64,000 bases of DNA from positions 2,170,001-2,234,000 of the forward strand of contig OZ244987.1 in the NCBI GenBank assembly GCA_965223105.1, given 5' to 3'. Below are positions 7,985 to 17,339 of the stretch, piece after piece (within the stretch, counting starts at the first letter, position 1; each line of letters opens with the position of its first letter). The DNA comes from JABDMH01 sp965223105. GTDB lineage: Bacteria; Bacteroidota; Bacteroidia; Chitinophagales; Saprospiraceae. Made by a program: the position numbers and the translations under genes. A model generated the notes under the pieces. That model saw nothing but the letters and a program-made list of their open reading frames with translations. It was not told where the DNA came from and searched no databases.

Positions 7985-8449
7985 TTAGACCAGATTGACG
8001 TTTTCCCGTGTAAAAGGATTGAGTGCCGTACCCACCACGTCAGCTTCTACCTCCAGTCGGAATTCAGAATGGACGGCTTTCAGAGCTTTTGCAGTTTTGA
8101 TAAGGCCCCGGTAAACAAAGTTTCTTTCCTCCAGGTTGTCCATCTCAGACCTGAGCAGTTCAAAAGGCATTTCAAACTCAAATTCAACCTCACCTCCTTC
8201 GGGCACTTCAATCAACCGGTTGATCTCTTCTTCTGCCAACAGATATTCGTCGATCATCTTGTTCTTGCGTCGACCGCGGGTGTATTTCTCAATCAATTTG
8301 AGGGTAATGGACGATACCGTTTGAGCTTGCATCGAACTCAAACGAATACGGCCCTGGATCACGCCTTCAGATTTTGTAGTAACTTCCGGTAAGGTAACCT
8401 CGATCTTGACACCTTCGATACCTAACCATTTCTTGACCCTTCGTAGCAT
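7985..8449 (-). CDS. Spo0M-like (arrestin-fold) protein
   Basis: A 154-residue protein with the pattern of the Spo0M/sporulation-control family, an arrestin-like beta-sandwich. It begins with a short helix (LRRVKKWLG) and continues into alternating strands such as GVIQGRIRLSS and FEFEMPFELL. The founding member controls stationary-phase gene expression in Bacillus, but homologues occur in non-sporulating bacteria, where the role is unclear. The length is shorter than Bacillus Spo0M (about 250 residues), so this is the N-terminal type of domain alone. No operon partner is evident. Confidence 0.65.
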   Translation of the reverse strand: MLRRVKKWLGIEGVKIEVTLPEVTTKSEGVIQGRIRLSSMQAQTVSSITLKLIEKYTRGRRKNKMIDEYLLAEEEINRLIEVPEGGEVEFEFEMPFELLRSEMDNLEERNFVYRGLIKTAKALKAVHSEFRLEVEADVVGTALNPFTRENVNLV

Positions 8450-8540
8450 GAAAATTGATTTGACACTTCATCAATGCTGTCAACGCTTTTTTTGTTCCCT
8501 ACCTGTCCAAACATTCGACCAAAGTGGCCTCCTTATCGGT

Positions 8541-9038
8541 CTACTGTTCCTGCCCTTGACTGAGTAGTTCGAGCATTTCCTCATCACTCTTGCCAAGGTG
8601 TTTGAGAAGAAATTGAGCATCATCGTGAAAATCGGACTGGGGAAAATTCTCTAAGAACTGTTCATATAAGACCTTGGCTCGGTCAAATTGTTTGAGATCT
8701 TCATCACACATAAAGGCGTGGATAAATAGAGCTTTTCCAGCCAGTTCCGAAGTCGGTTCCTCATTATAGATCTGGGTAAAGGCCTTTTCAGCGATGTCGA
8801 ATTCCTTCACAGCTCTCGCGGTTTCACCGGTTTTCCAAAGAAAATTCATCCTTTCATCACCACTCGTGTTCTCGGCCTTTTGTTGGTACAAGTTGAGCAG
8901 CGACCTAAGGGTCTCTTGATCGGGTTCTTTGGCCAATTTTGCCTCCAAACTCTCAATATCTTGATTTGTCGATTTGTCCGATTTACAATCGACTACTAGG
9001 AGACCTAAAGACAGCAAGAGGAAATAACGACAATTCAT
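8541..9038 (-). CDS. TPR-like lipoprotein
   Basis: A 165-residue predicted lipoprotein. The N-terminus has a basic start, a hydrophobic stretch and a lipobox ending at Cys18 (LLVVDC), so it should be lipid-anchored outside the inner membrane. The rest is helical with TPR-like repeats, for example around AEKAFTQIYNEEP and AKVLYEQFLENFP, as in YbgF/BamD-type scaffolds. No enzymatic motif is seen. It diverges from the SnoaL-like gene across a 78-base gap. Confidence 0.68.
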   Translation of the reverse strand: MNCRYFLLLSLGLLVVDCKSDKSTNQDIESLEAKLAKEPDQETLRSLLNLYQQKAENTSGDERMNFLWKTGETARAVKEFDIAEKAFTQIYNEEPTSELAGKALFIHAFMCDEDLKQFDRAKVLYEQFLENFPQSDFHDDAQFLLKHLGKSDEEMLELLSQGQEQ

Positions 9039-9058
9039 GCCTACCTAAATTTTGGCTA

Positions 9059-9074
9059 AATTTATTCATAAATT
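9059..9074. promoter_or_regulatory. AT-rich palindrome between divergent genes
   Basis: AATTTAT (9059-9065) and ATAAATT (9068-9074) form an inverted repeat with a two-base centre. It lies midway between the lipoprotein start (9038) and the SnoaL-like gene start (9117). An AT-rich palindrome can arise by chance in promoter DNA, so operator function is weakly supported. Confidence 0.25.
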
Positions 9075-9116
9075 AACGAAAGTGTAAACCACTTCATTTC
9101 AAAAACACCATCTACC

Positions 9117-10073
9117 ATGCAAAGATTCTTGCTACTCATCCTCAGTCTATGCCTTTCGGTCTTTTCCTGGTCTCAATCTAAAGACATCAAGATCAATCGA
9201 CCGAATACACCTAAAAAGGACAAAACTTACATTCCTGATGCCAACAAGGATCCCGCTCCTACGAATCCAAGACTAGAAACTGGTGATGCTACTGCTGATG
9301 TCGAGGCTGTCGTCCTGCAATTGTTTGACGCTATGCATGAGAGTGATGCCTCTAAAATTCGTTCGTTGTTTGCCAGTGATGGCCGGATTGTCGGGACAGA
9401 AAGCAATGGAGATTCCAAGATCATAACCATTGAGGATTTCGTCGCCATGATCTCGCAATCACCTGCGGGTTCACTGGAGGAGAAGGTAACCAGCATGGAA
9501 ATTAGAGTTGATGACGCTTTGGCCACAGCCTGGGTAGGTTACGATTTCTTTGTGAATGGAAACTTCACTCATTGTGGATACGATGCCTTTCAATTACACC
9601 GGGATGCCAATGGGTGGAAGATTCTTCAAATTGCCGATACACGGCATGATAGATGTGCTCCCGCAGGTCCTGAAGCGGAGATTAAAGCCGCGTTGGATGG
9701 TTGGCACCAAGCTGCTGCTCGTGCCAATGGAGAGGTGTATTTCGATCTCCTTAGCCATGATGGATACTTTCTCGGCACCGATCCTGCCGAGCATTGGAAT
9801 AAGGCCGAGTTTAAAAAGTTTGCTCAACCTTTCTTTTCAAAAGGCCAGGCGTGGAATTTCAAACCTTATGACAGACATGTCTACTTCTCTAAAAGTGGCC
9901 AGGTGGCCTGGTTTAATGAACTACTCGATACCTGGATGGGTAAATGTCGTGGCTCTGGTGTGATGACAAAAGATGATTCGGGTACTTGGAAATTAAAACA
10001 GTACAACTTAGCCATTCTGGTTCCCAACGATATTGTTCAGGACTACGTACAGTTGCTGGAAGATCGCCCTTGA
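9117..10073 (+). CDS. secreted tandem SnoaL/NTF2-like protein
   Basis: A 318-residue protein with a clear signal peptide (residues 1-20, cleaved near FSWSQ). Two cone-shaped SnoaL/DUF4440-like domains follow, at about residues 58-175 and 185-312. The first opens with VEAVVLQLFDAMHESD, the second with AEIKAALDGWHQAAA. Both carry the typical pattern of a small ligand-binding pocket. Such proteins are often periplasmic with unknown substrates. ATG 9117 is set by the signal peptide. It appears to be a single-gene unit. Confidence 0.78.
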   Translation: MQRFLLLILSLCLSVFSWSQSKDIKINRPNTPKKDKTYIPDANKDPAPTNPRLETGDATADVEAVVLQLFDAMHESDASKIRSLFASDGRIVGTESNGDSKIITIEDFVAMISQSPAGSLEEKVTSMEIRVDDALATAWVGYDFFVNGNFTHCGYDAFQLHRDANGWKILQIADTRHDRCAPAGPEAEIKAALDGWHQAAARANGEVYFDLLSHDGYFLGTDPAEHWNKAEFKKFAQPFFSKGQAWNFKPYDRHVYFSKSGQVAWFNELLDTWMGKCRGSGVMTKDDSGTWKLKQYNLAILVPNDIVQDYVQLLEDRP

Positions 10074-10520
10074 GGCTGGTGACAAGCTGTAGTGTCATTC
10101 ACAATTTGATGTTTGGATTGTAATACATACAGGGTAGTCCTGATGTAAGAAGGCCTTTATACCCAGAATATCCCCATCAGGCTTTTGCTTGAACACATTA
10201 TAAAAAAAGATTATATAATGACGCTCAACAGATTACAGATTTTATTAACACGTTGTTAATAACTAATCCACCACTCACTCCCTCATTTGCATAAATTAGC
10301 ACTCGCTAGTTGATATGATATAAACCTCTAATATGTTTATACAACTGGTGAAATAAATACGTAATCCCCTCCTTACTAAAGGAGTAAGTATTTAGAATAG
10401 TTATATATTTAGATTTTTTTAATGTGAGGACTGCGAAGTTCATGACATCTTTCCCCCCAAGTCCAAGGATGTCAGCAGAGGAAGCTTTGATGGATCCTCA
10501 ACACGCAAAACAAAAGAAAT
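10074..10520. other. long upstream region of nrdBA with several inverted repeats
   Basis: No gene. Four inverted repeats are readable. The first is the DnaA-box-like pair at 10242-10262. The second is TATAAAC (10319-10325) with GTTTATA (10335-10341). The third is CTCCTT (10369-10374) with AAGGAG (10379-10384). The fourth is TGACATC (10443-10449) with GATGTCA (10468-10474). The last two could fold in a leader RNA. The region is AT-rich, as expected for a promoter. NrdR boxes could not be confirmed by eye. Confidence 0.5.
10242..10262. promoter_or_regulatory. perfect palindrome of two DnaA-box-like 9-mers
   Basis: TTATTAACA (10242-10250) and TGTTAATAA (10254-10262) are perfect reverse complements around a CGT centre. 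Each arm differs at one position from the DnaA-box consensus TTATNCACA. It lies about 260 bases before nrdB. In E. coli, nrdAB transcription responds to DnaA, which makes a replication-linked operator plausible here. That is inference. Confidence 0.4.
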
Positions 10521-11498
10521 ATGGACATGAAGGTAGAACCCATCTTGAAAGAAAACCCTGGAAGATTTGTATTATTTCCCATCGAGCACGATGATATTTG
10601 GTCATTTTATAAGAAAATGGAGGCTTGTTTTTGGACTGCCGAAGAGATTGACCTAAGTCAGGATTTGACAGATTGGAATGAAAAACTATCTGACAACGAA
10701 CGGCATTTCATCAAGCATGTTTTGGCCTTTTTTGCTGCAAGCGATGGCATAGTCAATGAAAATTTAGCAGAAAACTTCGTTTCTGAAGTTCAATATACCG
10801 AGGCTAAGTTCTTCTACGGTTTTCAGATCATGATGGAGAACATCCATTCGGAGACCTATTCACTTCTGATTGATACCTATATCAAGGATCCTAAGGAAAA
10901 GGACTTTTGTCTCAATGCCATCGACACCATGCCTTGTGTCAAGAAAAAAGCGGATTGGGCCATCAGGTGGATTGAAAACGGAAGCTTTGCTGAAAGAATC
11001 ATTGCGTTTGCTGCCGTAGAAGGCATATTTTTCTCTGGAAGTTTTTGTTCGATATTCTGGTTGAAGAAGAGAGGTCTTATGCCGGGACTATCCTTTTCCA
11101 ACGAATTGATATCTCGAGATGAAGGTATGCATTGTGACTTCGCTTGCTTGCTTTACAACAAGCATATCGTAAACCGTTTACCAGAACAAACTGTCATCGA
11201 AATCATTAAAGATGCAGTGACGATTGAAAAGGAATTTGTATCAGATGCCCTCCCTGTTAGTCTGATAGGAATGAATGCCGAGATGATGTGTCAATACATT
11301 GAGTTTGTAGCTGACCGCTTGCTCGGGGCCTTGGGATGTACCAAGCAGTATCATGTGGAGAATCCATTCCCCTGGATGGATCTGATCTCGTTACAAGGCA
11401 AGACCAATTTCTTTGAGAAAAGGGTTGGTGACTATCAGAAAGCCGGAGTCATGGCTGACAAGGACAAGCAAGTGTTTAAGCTGGATGAAGAATTCTAG
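10521..11498 (+). CDS. nrdB: ribonucleotide reductase class I, small subunit
   Basis: A 325-residue class I ribonucleotide reductase beta subunit, which carries the dinuclear metal cofactor and radical. Family features are the N-terminal EACFWTAEEIDLSQD block, the NERHFIKHVLAFFAASDG helix, ENIHSETYS with metal-binding Glu and His, and the EGIFFSGSF segment. It supplies the radical to NrdA so that ribonucleoside diphosphates are reduced to deoxy forms. It is 62 bases before nrdA on the same strand, forming a beta-then-alpha operon. ATG 10521 fits the family start. Confidence 0.95.
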   Translation: MDMKVEPILKENPGRFVLFPIEHDDIWSFYKKMEACFWTAEEIDLSQDLTDWNEKLSDNERHFIKHVLAFFAASDGIVNENLAENFVSEVQYTEAKFFYGFQIMMENIHSETYSLLIDTYIKDPKEKDFCLNAIDTMPCVKKKADWAIRWIENGSFAERIIAFAAVEGIFFSGSFCSIFWLKKRGLMPGLSFSNELISRDEGMHCDFACLLYNKHIVNRLPEQTVIEIIKDAVTIEKEFVSDALPVSLIGMNAEMMCQYIEFVADRLLGALGCTKQYHVENPFPWMDLISLQGKTNFFEKRVGDYQKAGVMADKDKQVFKLDEEF

Positions 11499-11560
11499 AA
11501 TAAACCTTTTGTAGAGCATCGATAAACTACTTTTCACCAAACTTTCCAACTACTTCTGTT

Positions 11561-13942
11561 ATGCAAGTAATAAAGAGAAGCGGTAAGAAGGAGCATGTCA
11601 GCTTCGATAAAATAACCGCCAGAATTAAGAAACTGTGCTATGGGCTCAATGCGGAATTTGTCAATTCCATAGAAATTGCCAAACGTGTTATTCAAGGACT
11701 ATATGACGGTGTAACCACCGTAGAACTTGACAATCTGGCTGCTGAAACAGCAGCTAGCATGGCGACCGTTCACCCCGACTATGCCTTACTTGCTGCTCGA
11801 ATTGCAGTTTCTAATCTCCACAAGGAAACCAAGAAATCGTTTTCTCAAACGATGGAGGCTCTATACAAATATGTCGATCCCGAAACGGGTCAGAAAGCCG
11901 GGCTCATTGGTGAAGAGACCATAACGGTCATCAGAGCCAATAAGGATAGGCTCGATTCAGCAATTATCTATGACCGGGACTACTCATTTGATTATTTCGG
12001 ATTTAAGACGTTGGAAAGATCTTACCTACTGAAAATGAATGGTAGGGCAGTAGAGAGACCACAGCATCTACTGATGAGAACGGCGGTTGGCATCCATGGG
12101 TCAGATATCGAGTCGGCAATAGAGACTTACCATTTGATGTCTGAGAAGTGGTTCATTCACGCAACACCTACACTCTTTAATGCAGGAACACCTAAACCAC
12201 AATTGTCGTCTTGTTTTCTTTTGAGTATGACGGATGACAGTATACCGGGAATATTTGAAACCTTGAGTCGCTGTGCCAAGATTTCGCAATCAGCTGGTGG
12301 TATCGGGTTGAGTATTCACAATGTCAGAGCAAAGGGAAGTTACATCAAAGGTACCGGGGGAACTTCCAATGGAATTATTCCCATGCTTAAAGTATACAAC
12401 GATACCGCGAGATATGTTGATCAGGGGGGTGGCAAGCGAAAGGGGGCATTTGCCATTTATCTTGAACCATGGCATGCCGACGTACTAGAGTTTCTCGAGT
12501 TAAAGAAAAACCATGGTAAGGAGGAGATGAGGGCACGTGATCTGTTTTATGCACTCTGGATTCCCGACCTTTTTATGAAGAGAGTCGAGGAAGGAGGTAA
12601 ATGGTCCTTGTTTTGTCCCAATGAGTGTCCAGGATTGTGCGAAACCTACGGTGAAGAGTTTGTGGCCCTCTATGAAAAATATGAGCAAGAGGGACGAGCA
12701 CGTAAAACCATCAATGCTCAGGACATGTGGTTTGAAATTCTAGAGTCCCAGATTGAAACGGGTACACCCTACATTTTATACAAAGATGCGGCCAATGGAA
12801 AATCTAACCAGAAGAATCTGGGTACCATAAGATCCAGCAATTTATGTACCGAGATCATCGAATATACCTCCCCGGATGAGGTAGCTGTCTGCAATCTGGC
12901 ATCGCTGTCATTGGCCAAGTTCGTTGAAGACGCAACTTTTGATTTCAAAAAACTCTATGAAATAACCAGGGTTGTAGCCCGGAATCTCAACAAGGTCATT
13001 GACGTAAATTACTATCCGATTCCCGAAGCAGAAAACTCTAATCTGCGTCATCGACCGATCGGTATTGGGGTTCAGGGCCTGGCCGACGCTTTTATTAAAA
13101 TGCGTTGCCCCTTCGATAGTGAGGAGGCCAAGCAGCTGAACAAAGATATTTTCGAAACCATATACTTTGCCGCATTGACTGAAAGCAATGCATTGGCCCA
13201 ACAGGAGGGACCATACCAGACCTTTGAAGGCTCTCCAGCAAGTCAGGGTCAATTACAATTTGATCTCTGGGGAGTTATGCCCAGCGATCGTTGGAATTGG
13301 CAGGATTTAAAGACTAAGATCAAAGCGCATGGGTTGCGAAACAGCTTGCTGCTTGCCCCAATGCCGACCGCATCTACCTCCCAGATATTAGGTAACAACG
13401 AATGCTTCGAGCCCTATACCTCCAACATCTACACCAGACGAACATTGAGTGGTGAATATATTGTTGTCAATAAACATCTGCTGAAGGACTTGATAGCTAG
13501 AGATTTATGGAACAACGACATGAAGGAGCAGCTTATGGCAGCCAATGGATCAATACAACACATAGAGGCCATCCCAGAAGACTTGAAACAGTTGTATAAG
13601 ACTGCCTACGAGCTGAGTCAGAAGGTATTGATTGACATGTCTGCAGATCGCGGTGCATTCATCTGCCAAAGTCAGAGTCTGAATCTGTTTGTGGAAGACG
13701 TAACCATTGCCAAGCTTACCTCCATGCATTTCTATGCCTGGAAGGCAGGTTTGAAGACTGGAATGTATTATTTGCGATCCAAGGCAGCTGTCGATCCCAT
13801 CAAGTTTACCTTGAGTCAAAAGCATCAACGGAAATTCGATGGCGCTACCAATGGCACAGTTGTCACAACAGAGGTTGAAGAACCTGCGGTATCTTTGGCA
13901 TGTAGCTTGGATGATCCAACATGTGAGGCCTGTAGTGCTTAG
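11561..13942 (+). CDS. nrdA: ribonucleotide reductase class I, large subunit
   Basis: A 793-residue class I alpha subunit. Residues 1-90 form an ATP-cone (QVIKRSGKKEHVSFDKI), implying allosteric activity control by ATP/dATP. The catalytic barrel has the TPTLFNAGTPKPQLSSCFL cysteine, the NLCTEI cysteine and glutamate, and the Tyr pair in GMYYLRS. The extreme C-terminus carries redox cysteines (CSLDDPTCEACSA) that are re-reduced by thioredoxin or glutaredoxin. Length is standard for the class. It is the last gene of the nrdB-nrdA operon and is followed by a strong terminator. Confidence 0.96.
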   Translation: MQVIKRSGKKEHVSFDKITARIKKLCYGLNAEFVNSIEIAKRVIQGLYDGVTTVELDNLAAETAASMATVHPDYALLAARIAVSNLHKETKKSFSQTMEALYKYVDPETGQKAGLIGEETITVIRANKDRLDSAIIYDRDYSFDYFGFKTLERSYLLKMNGRAVERPQHLLMRTAVGIHGSDIESAIETYHLMSEKWFIHATPTLFNAGTPKPQLSSCFLLSMTDDSIPGIFETLSRCAKISQSAGGIGLSIHNVRAKGSYIKGTGGTSNGIIPMLKVYNDTARYVDQGGGKRKGAFAIYLEPWHADVLEFLELKKNHGKEEMRARDLFYALWIPDLFMKRVEEGGKWSLFCPNECPGLCETYGEEFVALYEKYEQEGRARKTINAQDMWFEILESQIETGTPYILYKDAANGKSNQKNLGTIRSSNLCTEIIEYTSPDEVAVCNLASLSLAKFVEDATFDFKKLYEITRVVARNLNKVIDVNYYPIPEAENSNLRHRPIGIGVQGLADAFIKMRCPFDSEEAKQLNKDIFETIYFAALTESNALAQQEGPYQTFEGSPASQGQLQFDLWGVMPSDRWNWQDLKTKIKAHGLRNSLLLAPMPTASTSQILGNNECFEPYTSNIYTRRTLSGEYIVVNKHLLKDLIARDLWNNDMKEQLMAANGSIQHIEAIPEDLKQLYKTAYELSQKVLIDMSADRGAFICQSQSLNLFVEDVTIAKLTSMHFYAWKAGLKTGMYYLRSKAAVDPIKFTLSQKHQRKFDGATNGTVVTTEVEEPAVSLACSLDDPTCEACSA

Positions 13943-14023
13943 TAATTAGATGAATGGCTATCAACAAACGGTTTGGTATTAGCGTTTAATTACTAAAAGT
14001 TACAGTCTTTTTTACCATTCTTT

Positions 14024-14058
14024 AAAAGGGAGAGCAGGATTCTGTTCCCCTTTTTTTT
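14024..14058 (+). terminator. terminator after nrdA
   Basis: AAAAGGG (14024-14030) pairs with CCCTTTT (14048-14054), with an inner CAG/CTG pair, and the T run extends to 14058. It lies about 80 bases after the nrdA stop on the plus strand. Confidence 0.75.
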
Positions 14059-14149
14059 ATGGGGTCATGTCGCTTACCCTACATTGATCTAAGGACCGTT
14101 TCTCCACAAATGGATTAAGCGAGTAACAGCTAGACACTCACCGTGAGAT

Positions 14150-14910
14150 TTACTGATTATAAGGGATCAGAAGGTTCCCATCTTTTTCATTCGAAAGGTC
14201 ATTGATTTGATCGATCCATTCTTCCGGTATTTCACGAATGATGGAGCTGAGTTTGCTATCCCACAAAGATGAAATCTGTTTTAAATCTGCTTCCTCAAAC
14301 CTCTTCTCAGTGAGTTCTCCGGTTTTTAATTTGTAAATGACAACATCGATCGGAAAGCCCACATCATTGGCACTAACCCTGGTGGAGTCAAACGAAAGGA
14401 AGCCGGTCTTCAAGGCAAAACGAATGCTGGAGTCAAAGGTGACTGTACGATTTAGAATGGGTTTACCATACCCCGAATTACCGATATGGCAAATGGTGCA
14501 TAGGTACCGATTTCGATCCAATTGCCCTCTGGATAAAGCAAAAAGAGTTTGTGCTCTTTGTCTCGAGAAAACTTACCACCTACGATCGTGTACAGGTTGA
14601 AAACGAGCCCGGAAGCAGTAAGTTCTGCCTTGTCTTCTGCTCCTACACGGCGCAATTGGGTACCAAAGGCATTTACTGCCTGGTACATCTTTTCAAAATT
14701 TTGCCCTTCATTCTCCAAAATTTCTTCAAAATAGGTAACGGCTTTATCACGGATCGACCTAAGTCCAGAGGTCATGAGAAAAAGTGCATCCTGATCTTGG
14801 TGAAACAAACTGATCTTCTTGGCCGTCGTCGTTTCAGTGCCCGAAGTGATTCTGGTATCTACGATTGCTACCAATCCTTCTCGTACCCTGATTCCCAAAC
14901 AATAGGTCAT
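14150..14910 (-). pseudogene. Anbu-type proteasome-like protease, one-base frameshift
   Basis: Two overlapping minus-strand frames together form one Anbu (ancestral proteasome beta-type) protein. Residues 1 to about 143 (MTYCLGIRVREGLVAIVDTR...YPEGNWIEIGTY) are in one frame. The conserved C-terminal half (GNSGYGKPI...GFLSFDSTRVSANDVGFPIDVV) is in the other. The break maps to about 14483-14489. Restoring one base gives about 253 residues, close to the normal Anbu length. Anbu has an N-terminal Thr nucleophile in many family members; here the residue after Met is also Thr. This may be a real pseudogene or a sequencing error. It is the third gene after the ATP-grasp and alpha-E genes. Confidence 0.82.
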
Positions 14911-14954
14911 GTGGTGGTTGATTTATAGTATGTCCAAACTTGATGTAAACATAA

Positions 14955-15886
14955 CTATTGGAAGTAAAGTTTCTCCACCTGGATATGGATATCTGCAATA
15001 TGGCTGTAGAGCTCATCGATCTGATTGACTACGGCATCTTCATCCTCATACTTCTCGAATTGAAGGGATGTTTCCACACTTTGAAGGCAAGGAGTAATGT
15101 CTTCTTCAAAACGAGGTGACCTGACACTTATGCCCTCAAGGTGACGTTTAATTCGATTGGTTGTATAAAGGATGGATCGAGGGAATGATTCAATGGCGAG
15201 AATCATCTCGAAGATACTGCCACTGGTCATCTTGCCTTTGAAGTATTGGGTATGCACATCAAAGGCCTCGAGTGATTTCAGCATGGTGGTCCATTGATAT
15301 TGCATTAAAGCCTTATTTACTCCATTATCACTTAAAATTGTGCAGTCAGAAATTTTACTTCGTAAGATCCTCAACACCTGAAGGGCGCGCTCTATAAAAA
15401 TTCCCAGGCTAATAAAATGCCAGCCATCATTGTGTAAGATCGTATTGGATATATTTGATTTTATGACGGCAATATGGGCAGTCATATCTTGCGAAAAAGT
15501 GTAGATGTCTGCCGAACGGAATGGTCTCTCTTTTAGTGACCGAACATACAAATACCACCGGTTAATCGCTTCCCACAGCTCGGTGGATATCTTGTTGCGA
15601 ATACCACGAGCATTTTCTCGTGCTAGTCGAATTACATTGAACAGGCTATTGTTGTTGGCATTGTCAAAAATAACCCATTGCCATACGGTATCTTCCTCTA
15701 GTTCATCTTTAAAGTCAAAATCTGAACCGGACATAAACATGATTGAGCGAAGGGTGAATCCTTATTCTGGGACATGGGAGCATCCAAGGTTGAAAAAAAT
15801 TGCACCTTCAAATATCGAGCACAATGTTCACTACGTTCTATGTTTCTACCGATCCAGTACATACTTTCAGCTACTCGTGCTAGCAT
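14955..15886 (-). pseudogene. alpha-E domain protein, one-base frameshift
   Basis: The N-terminal frame (LARVAESMYWIGRNIERSEH) is the diagnostic start of the alpha-E family. It begins at 15886, four bases after the ATP-grasp stop. After about 45 residues the family sequence continues in another frame (FDFKDELEEDTVWQWV..., ARENARGIRNKIS) to 14955. The shift lies at 15752-15766. One missing T on the coding strand would restore a GAT-TTC junction and a protein of about 310 residues, the usual length. Alpha-E proteins are helical, of unknown activity, and accompany circularly permuted ATP-grasp enzymes. It is either a pseudogene or a sequencing error. Confidence 0.82.
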
Positions 15887-15890
15887 ACCT

Positions 15891-17339
15891 TTAATTTTCC
15901 AATATCCAGGTATCTTTCGATCCGCCTCCCTGAGAGGAATTTACGATCAGGCTACCCTTTACCAAGGCGGTTCTTGTTAATCCTCCGGGTAGAACGAAGG
16001 CATCTTGGCCATCTAGAATGGTAAAAGTTCGGAGGTCTATATGCCGGGGCTCGAAACAGTCTTCATCCTCGATAAATGTCGTGTGCATACTTAGATGCAT
16101 TTTTGGTTGCGCAATATAATCCCTTGGGCTGGTTCTGATTTTAACGCTCAATTCCTCCAACGCTGATGTCGTCATTTGGTCGCAGATGCAAACTCCGTAG
16201 CCTCCAGACATGTCAACAGGCTTGACGACCAATGATTTCAAGTGCTCCAATACATATTTAAGGTCTTTCTCCCGATCGCAAATATAGGTAGGAACGTTTT
16301 GAATGATTGGCTCTTCTCCCAGATAATATTTAATCATATCCGGCACATAGGCACAGGCTGCTTTGTCATCTGAAATTCCCGTACCTGGTGCATTTACGAT
16401 GGTAACGTTGCCTTTGAGGTATGCCCGCATGAGACCGTCAACACCAAGTATACTATCGGAACGAAATAACATTGGATCTAAAAAGGCATCGTCTATCCGG
16501 CGATAGATAACATCCACTCTAATTCTTTCTCCAATCGTATGTAGATATACGATATCGTCTTCCACAAAAAGGTCCCGGCCCTCTACCAGTTCTATTCCCA
16601 TTTTTTGCGCTAGGTAAGTATGTTCAAAATAGGCAGAATTAAAAGGTCCAGGAGTAAGCAACACACAGAAAATATCACCCAATTCTTTTCCAGATACAGA
16701 CCAAAAAGCTTGTAATAATTTCTCATTGTAAATAGCTACAGGCTCAATCGAAAAATCTTGAAATGCTTGTGGAAGAACCCTGTTCATCGCTATGCGATTT
16801 GTCAGCACGTAACTAACACCAGAAGGGTTTCGTAAATTATCTTCTAAAACATAAAAATTACCATCGCTGTGTCTGATAATATCAGTGCCACATATATGGG
16901 TATATATCTTCTTTCTAGGTGAAAATTTTTCCATCAACGAACAGTAGTGACTGGAACTCTTAATTAGTGACTCTGGAAAGACTTTGTCTCTTAAAATTTT
17001 CCCCTCATGATAGATGTCATGAATAAATAAATTTAAAGCAATATTTCTTTGGGAAATACCTTTTTCTAATTTTTCCCATTCAGCTCGCTTAATGATTCGA
17101 GGTATTAGGTCAAAAGGAAATATTTGTTCGACACTTTCATTCTCTTTGTACAATGCATAGGTAACTCCTTGGTTGAGAAACGAAAGTTTAGCTGATTCAT
17201 TTAGTCCCTTGAAATCAGAAATTTCTAGATCCTTAAAGATTTTGAAAAAACTGCTATACTTAGAATCTTCAGTGCTGAGATCATGAATTACTTCATCATC
17301 AGCTTTACCGTTAGCGTTATACAATTCTAAAATATTCAT
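15891..17339 (-). CDS. circularly permuted ATP-grasp protein (COG2308 type)
   Basis: A 482-residue intact protein of the circularly permuted ATP-grasp family (CP-ATP-grasp type 2). The conserved segments HICGTDIIRHSDG, LEDNLRNPSGVSYVL, VIYRRIDDAFLDP, NAPGTGISDDKA and LVVKPVDMSGGYGV are all present. The C-terminal block also matches (RHIDLRTFTI...LPGGLTR). These proteins are predicted amide ligases that couple ATP hydrolysis to peptide-like bond formation. The known genomic partners are alpha-E, Anbu, transglutaminase and DUF2126, all present here. It is the first gene of a three-gene minus-strand operon and diverges from the DUF2126 fusion gene. Substrate unknown. Confidence 0.88.
   Translation of the reverse strand: MNILELYNANGKADDEVIHDLSTEDSKYSSFFKIFKDLEISDFKGLNESAKLSFLNQGVTYALYKENESVEQIFPFDLIPRIIKRAEWEKLEKGISQRNIALNLFIHDIYHEGKILRDKVFPESLIKSSSHYCSLMEKFSPRKKIYTHICGTDIIRHSDGNFYVLEDNLRNPSGVSYVLTNRIAMNRVLPQAFQDFSIEPVAIYNEKLLQAFWSVSGKELGDIFCVLLTPGPFNSAYFEHTYLAQKMGIELVEGRDLFVEDDIVYLHTIGERIRVDVIYRRIDDAFLDPMLFRSDSILGVDGLMRAYLKGNVTIVNAPGTGISDDKAACAYVPDMIKYYLGEEPIIQNVPTYICDREKDLKYVLEHLKSLVVKPVDMSGGYGVCICDQMTTSALEELSVKIRTSPRDYIAQPKMHLSMHTTFIEDEDCFEPRHIDLRTFTILDGQDAFVLPGGLTRTALVKGSLIVNSSQGGGSKDTWILEN

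Noticed and set aside
7824..7988. 54-codon ORF ahead of the Spo0M-like gene's end.
   Set aside because: Short, basic, no family, and it overlaps a convergent real gene.
14470..14500. Programmed -1 frameshifting in the Anbu gene.
   Set aside because: No slippery heptamer or downstream stimulatory structure is visible at the junction; a deletion or error explains it more simply.
14150..14910. Two separate minus-strand genes (14150-14521 and 14452-14910).
   Set aside because: Both frames carry parts of one Anbu family sequence, and the junction is explained by one missing base.
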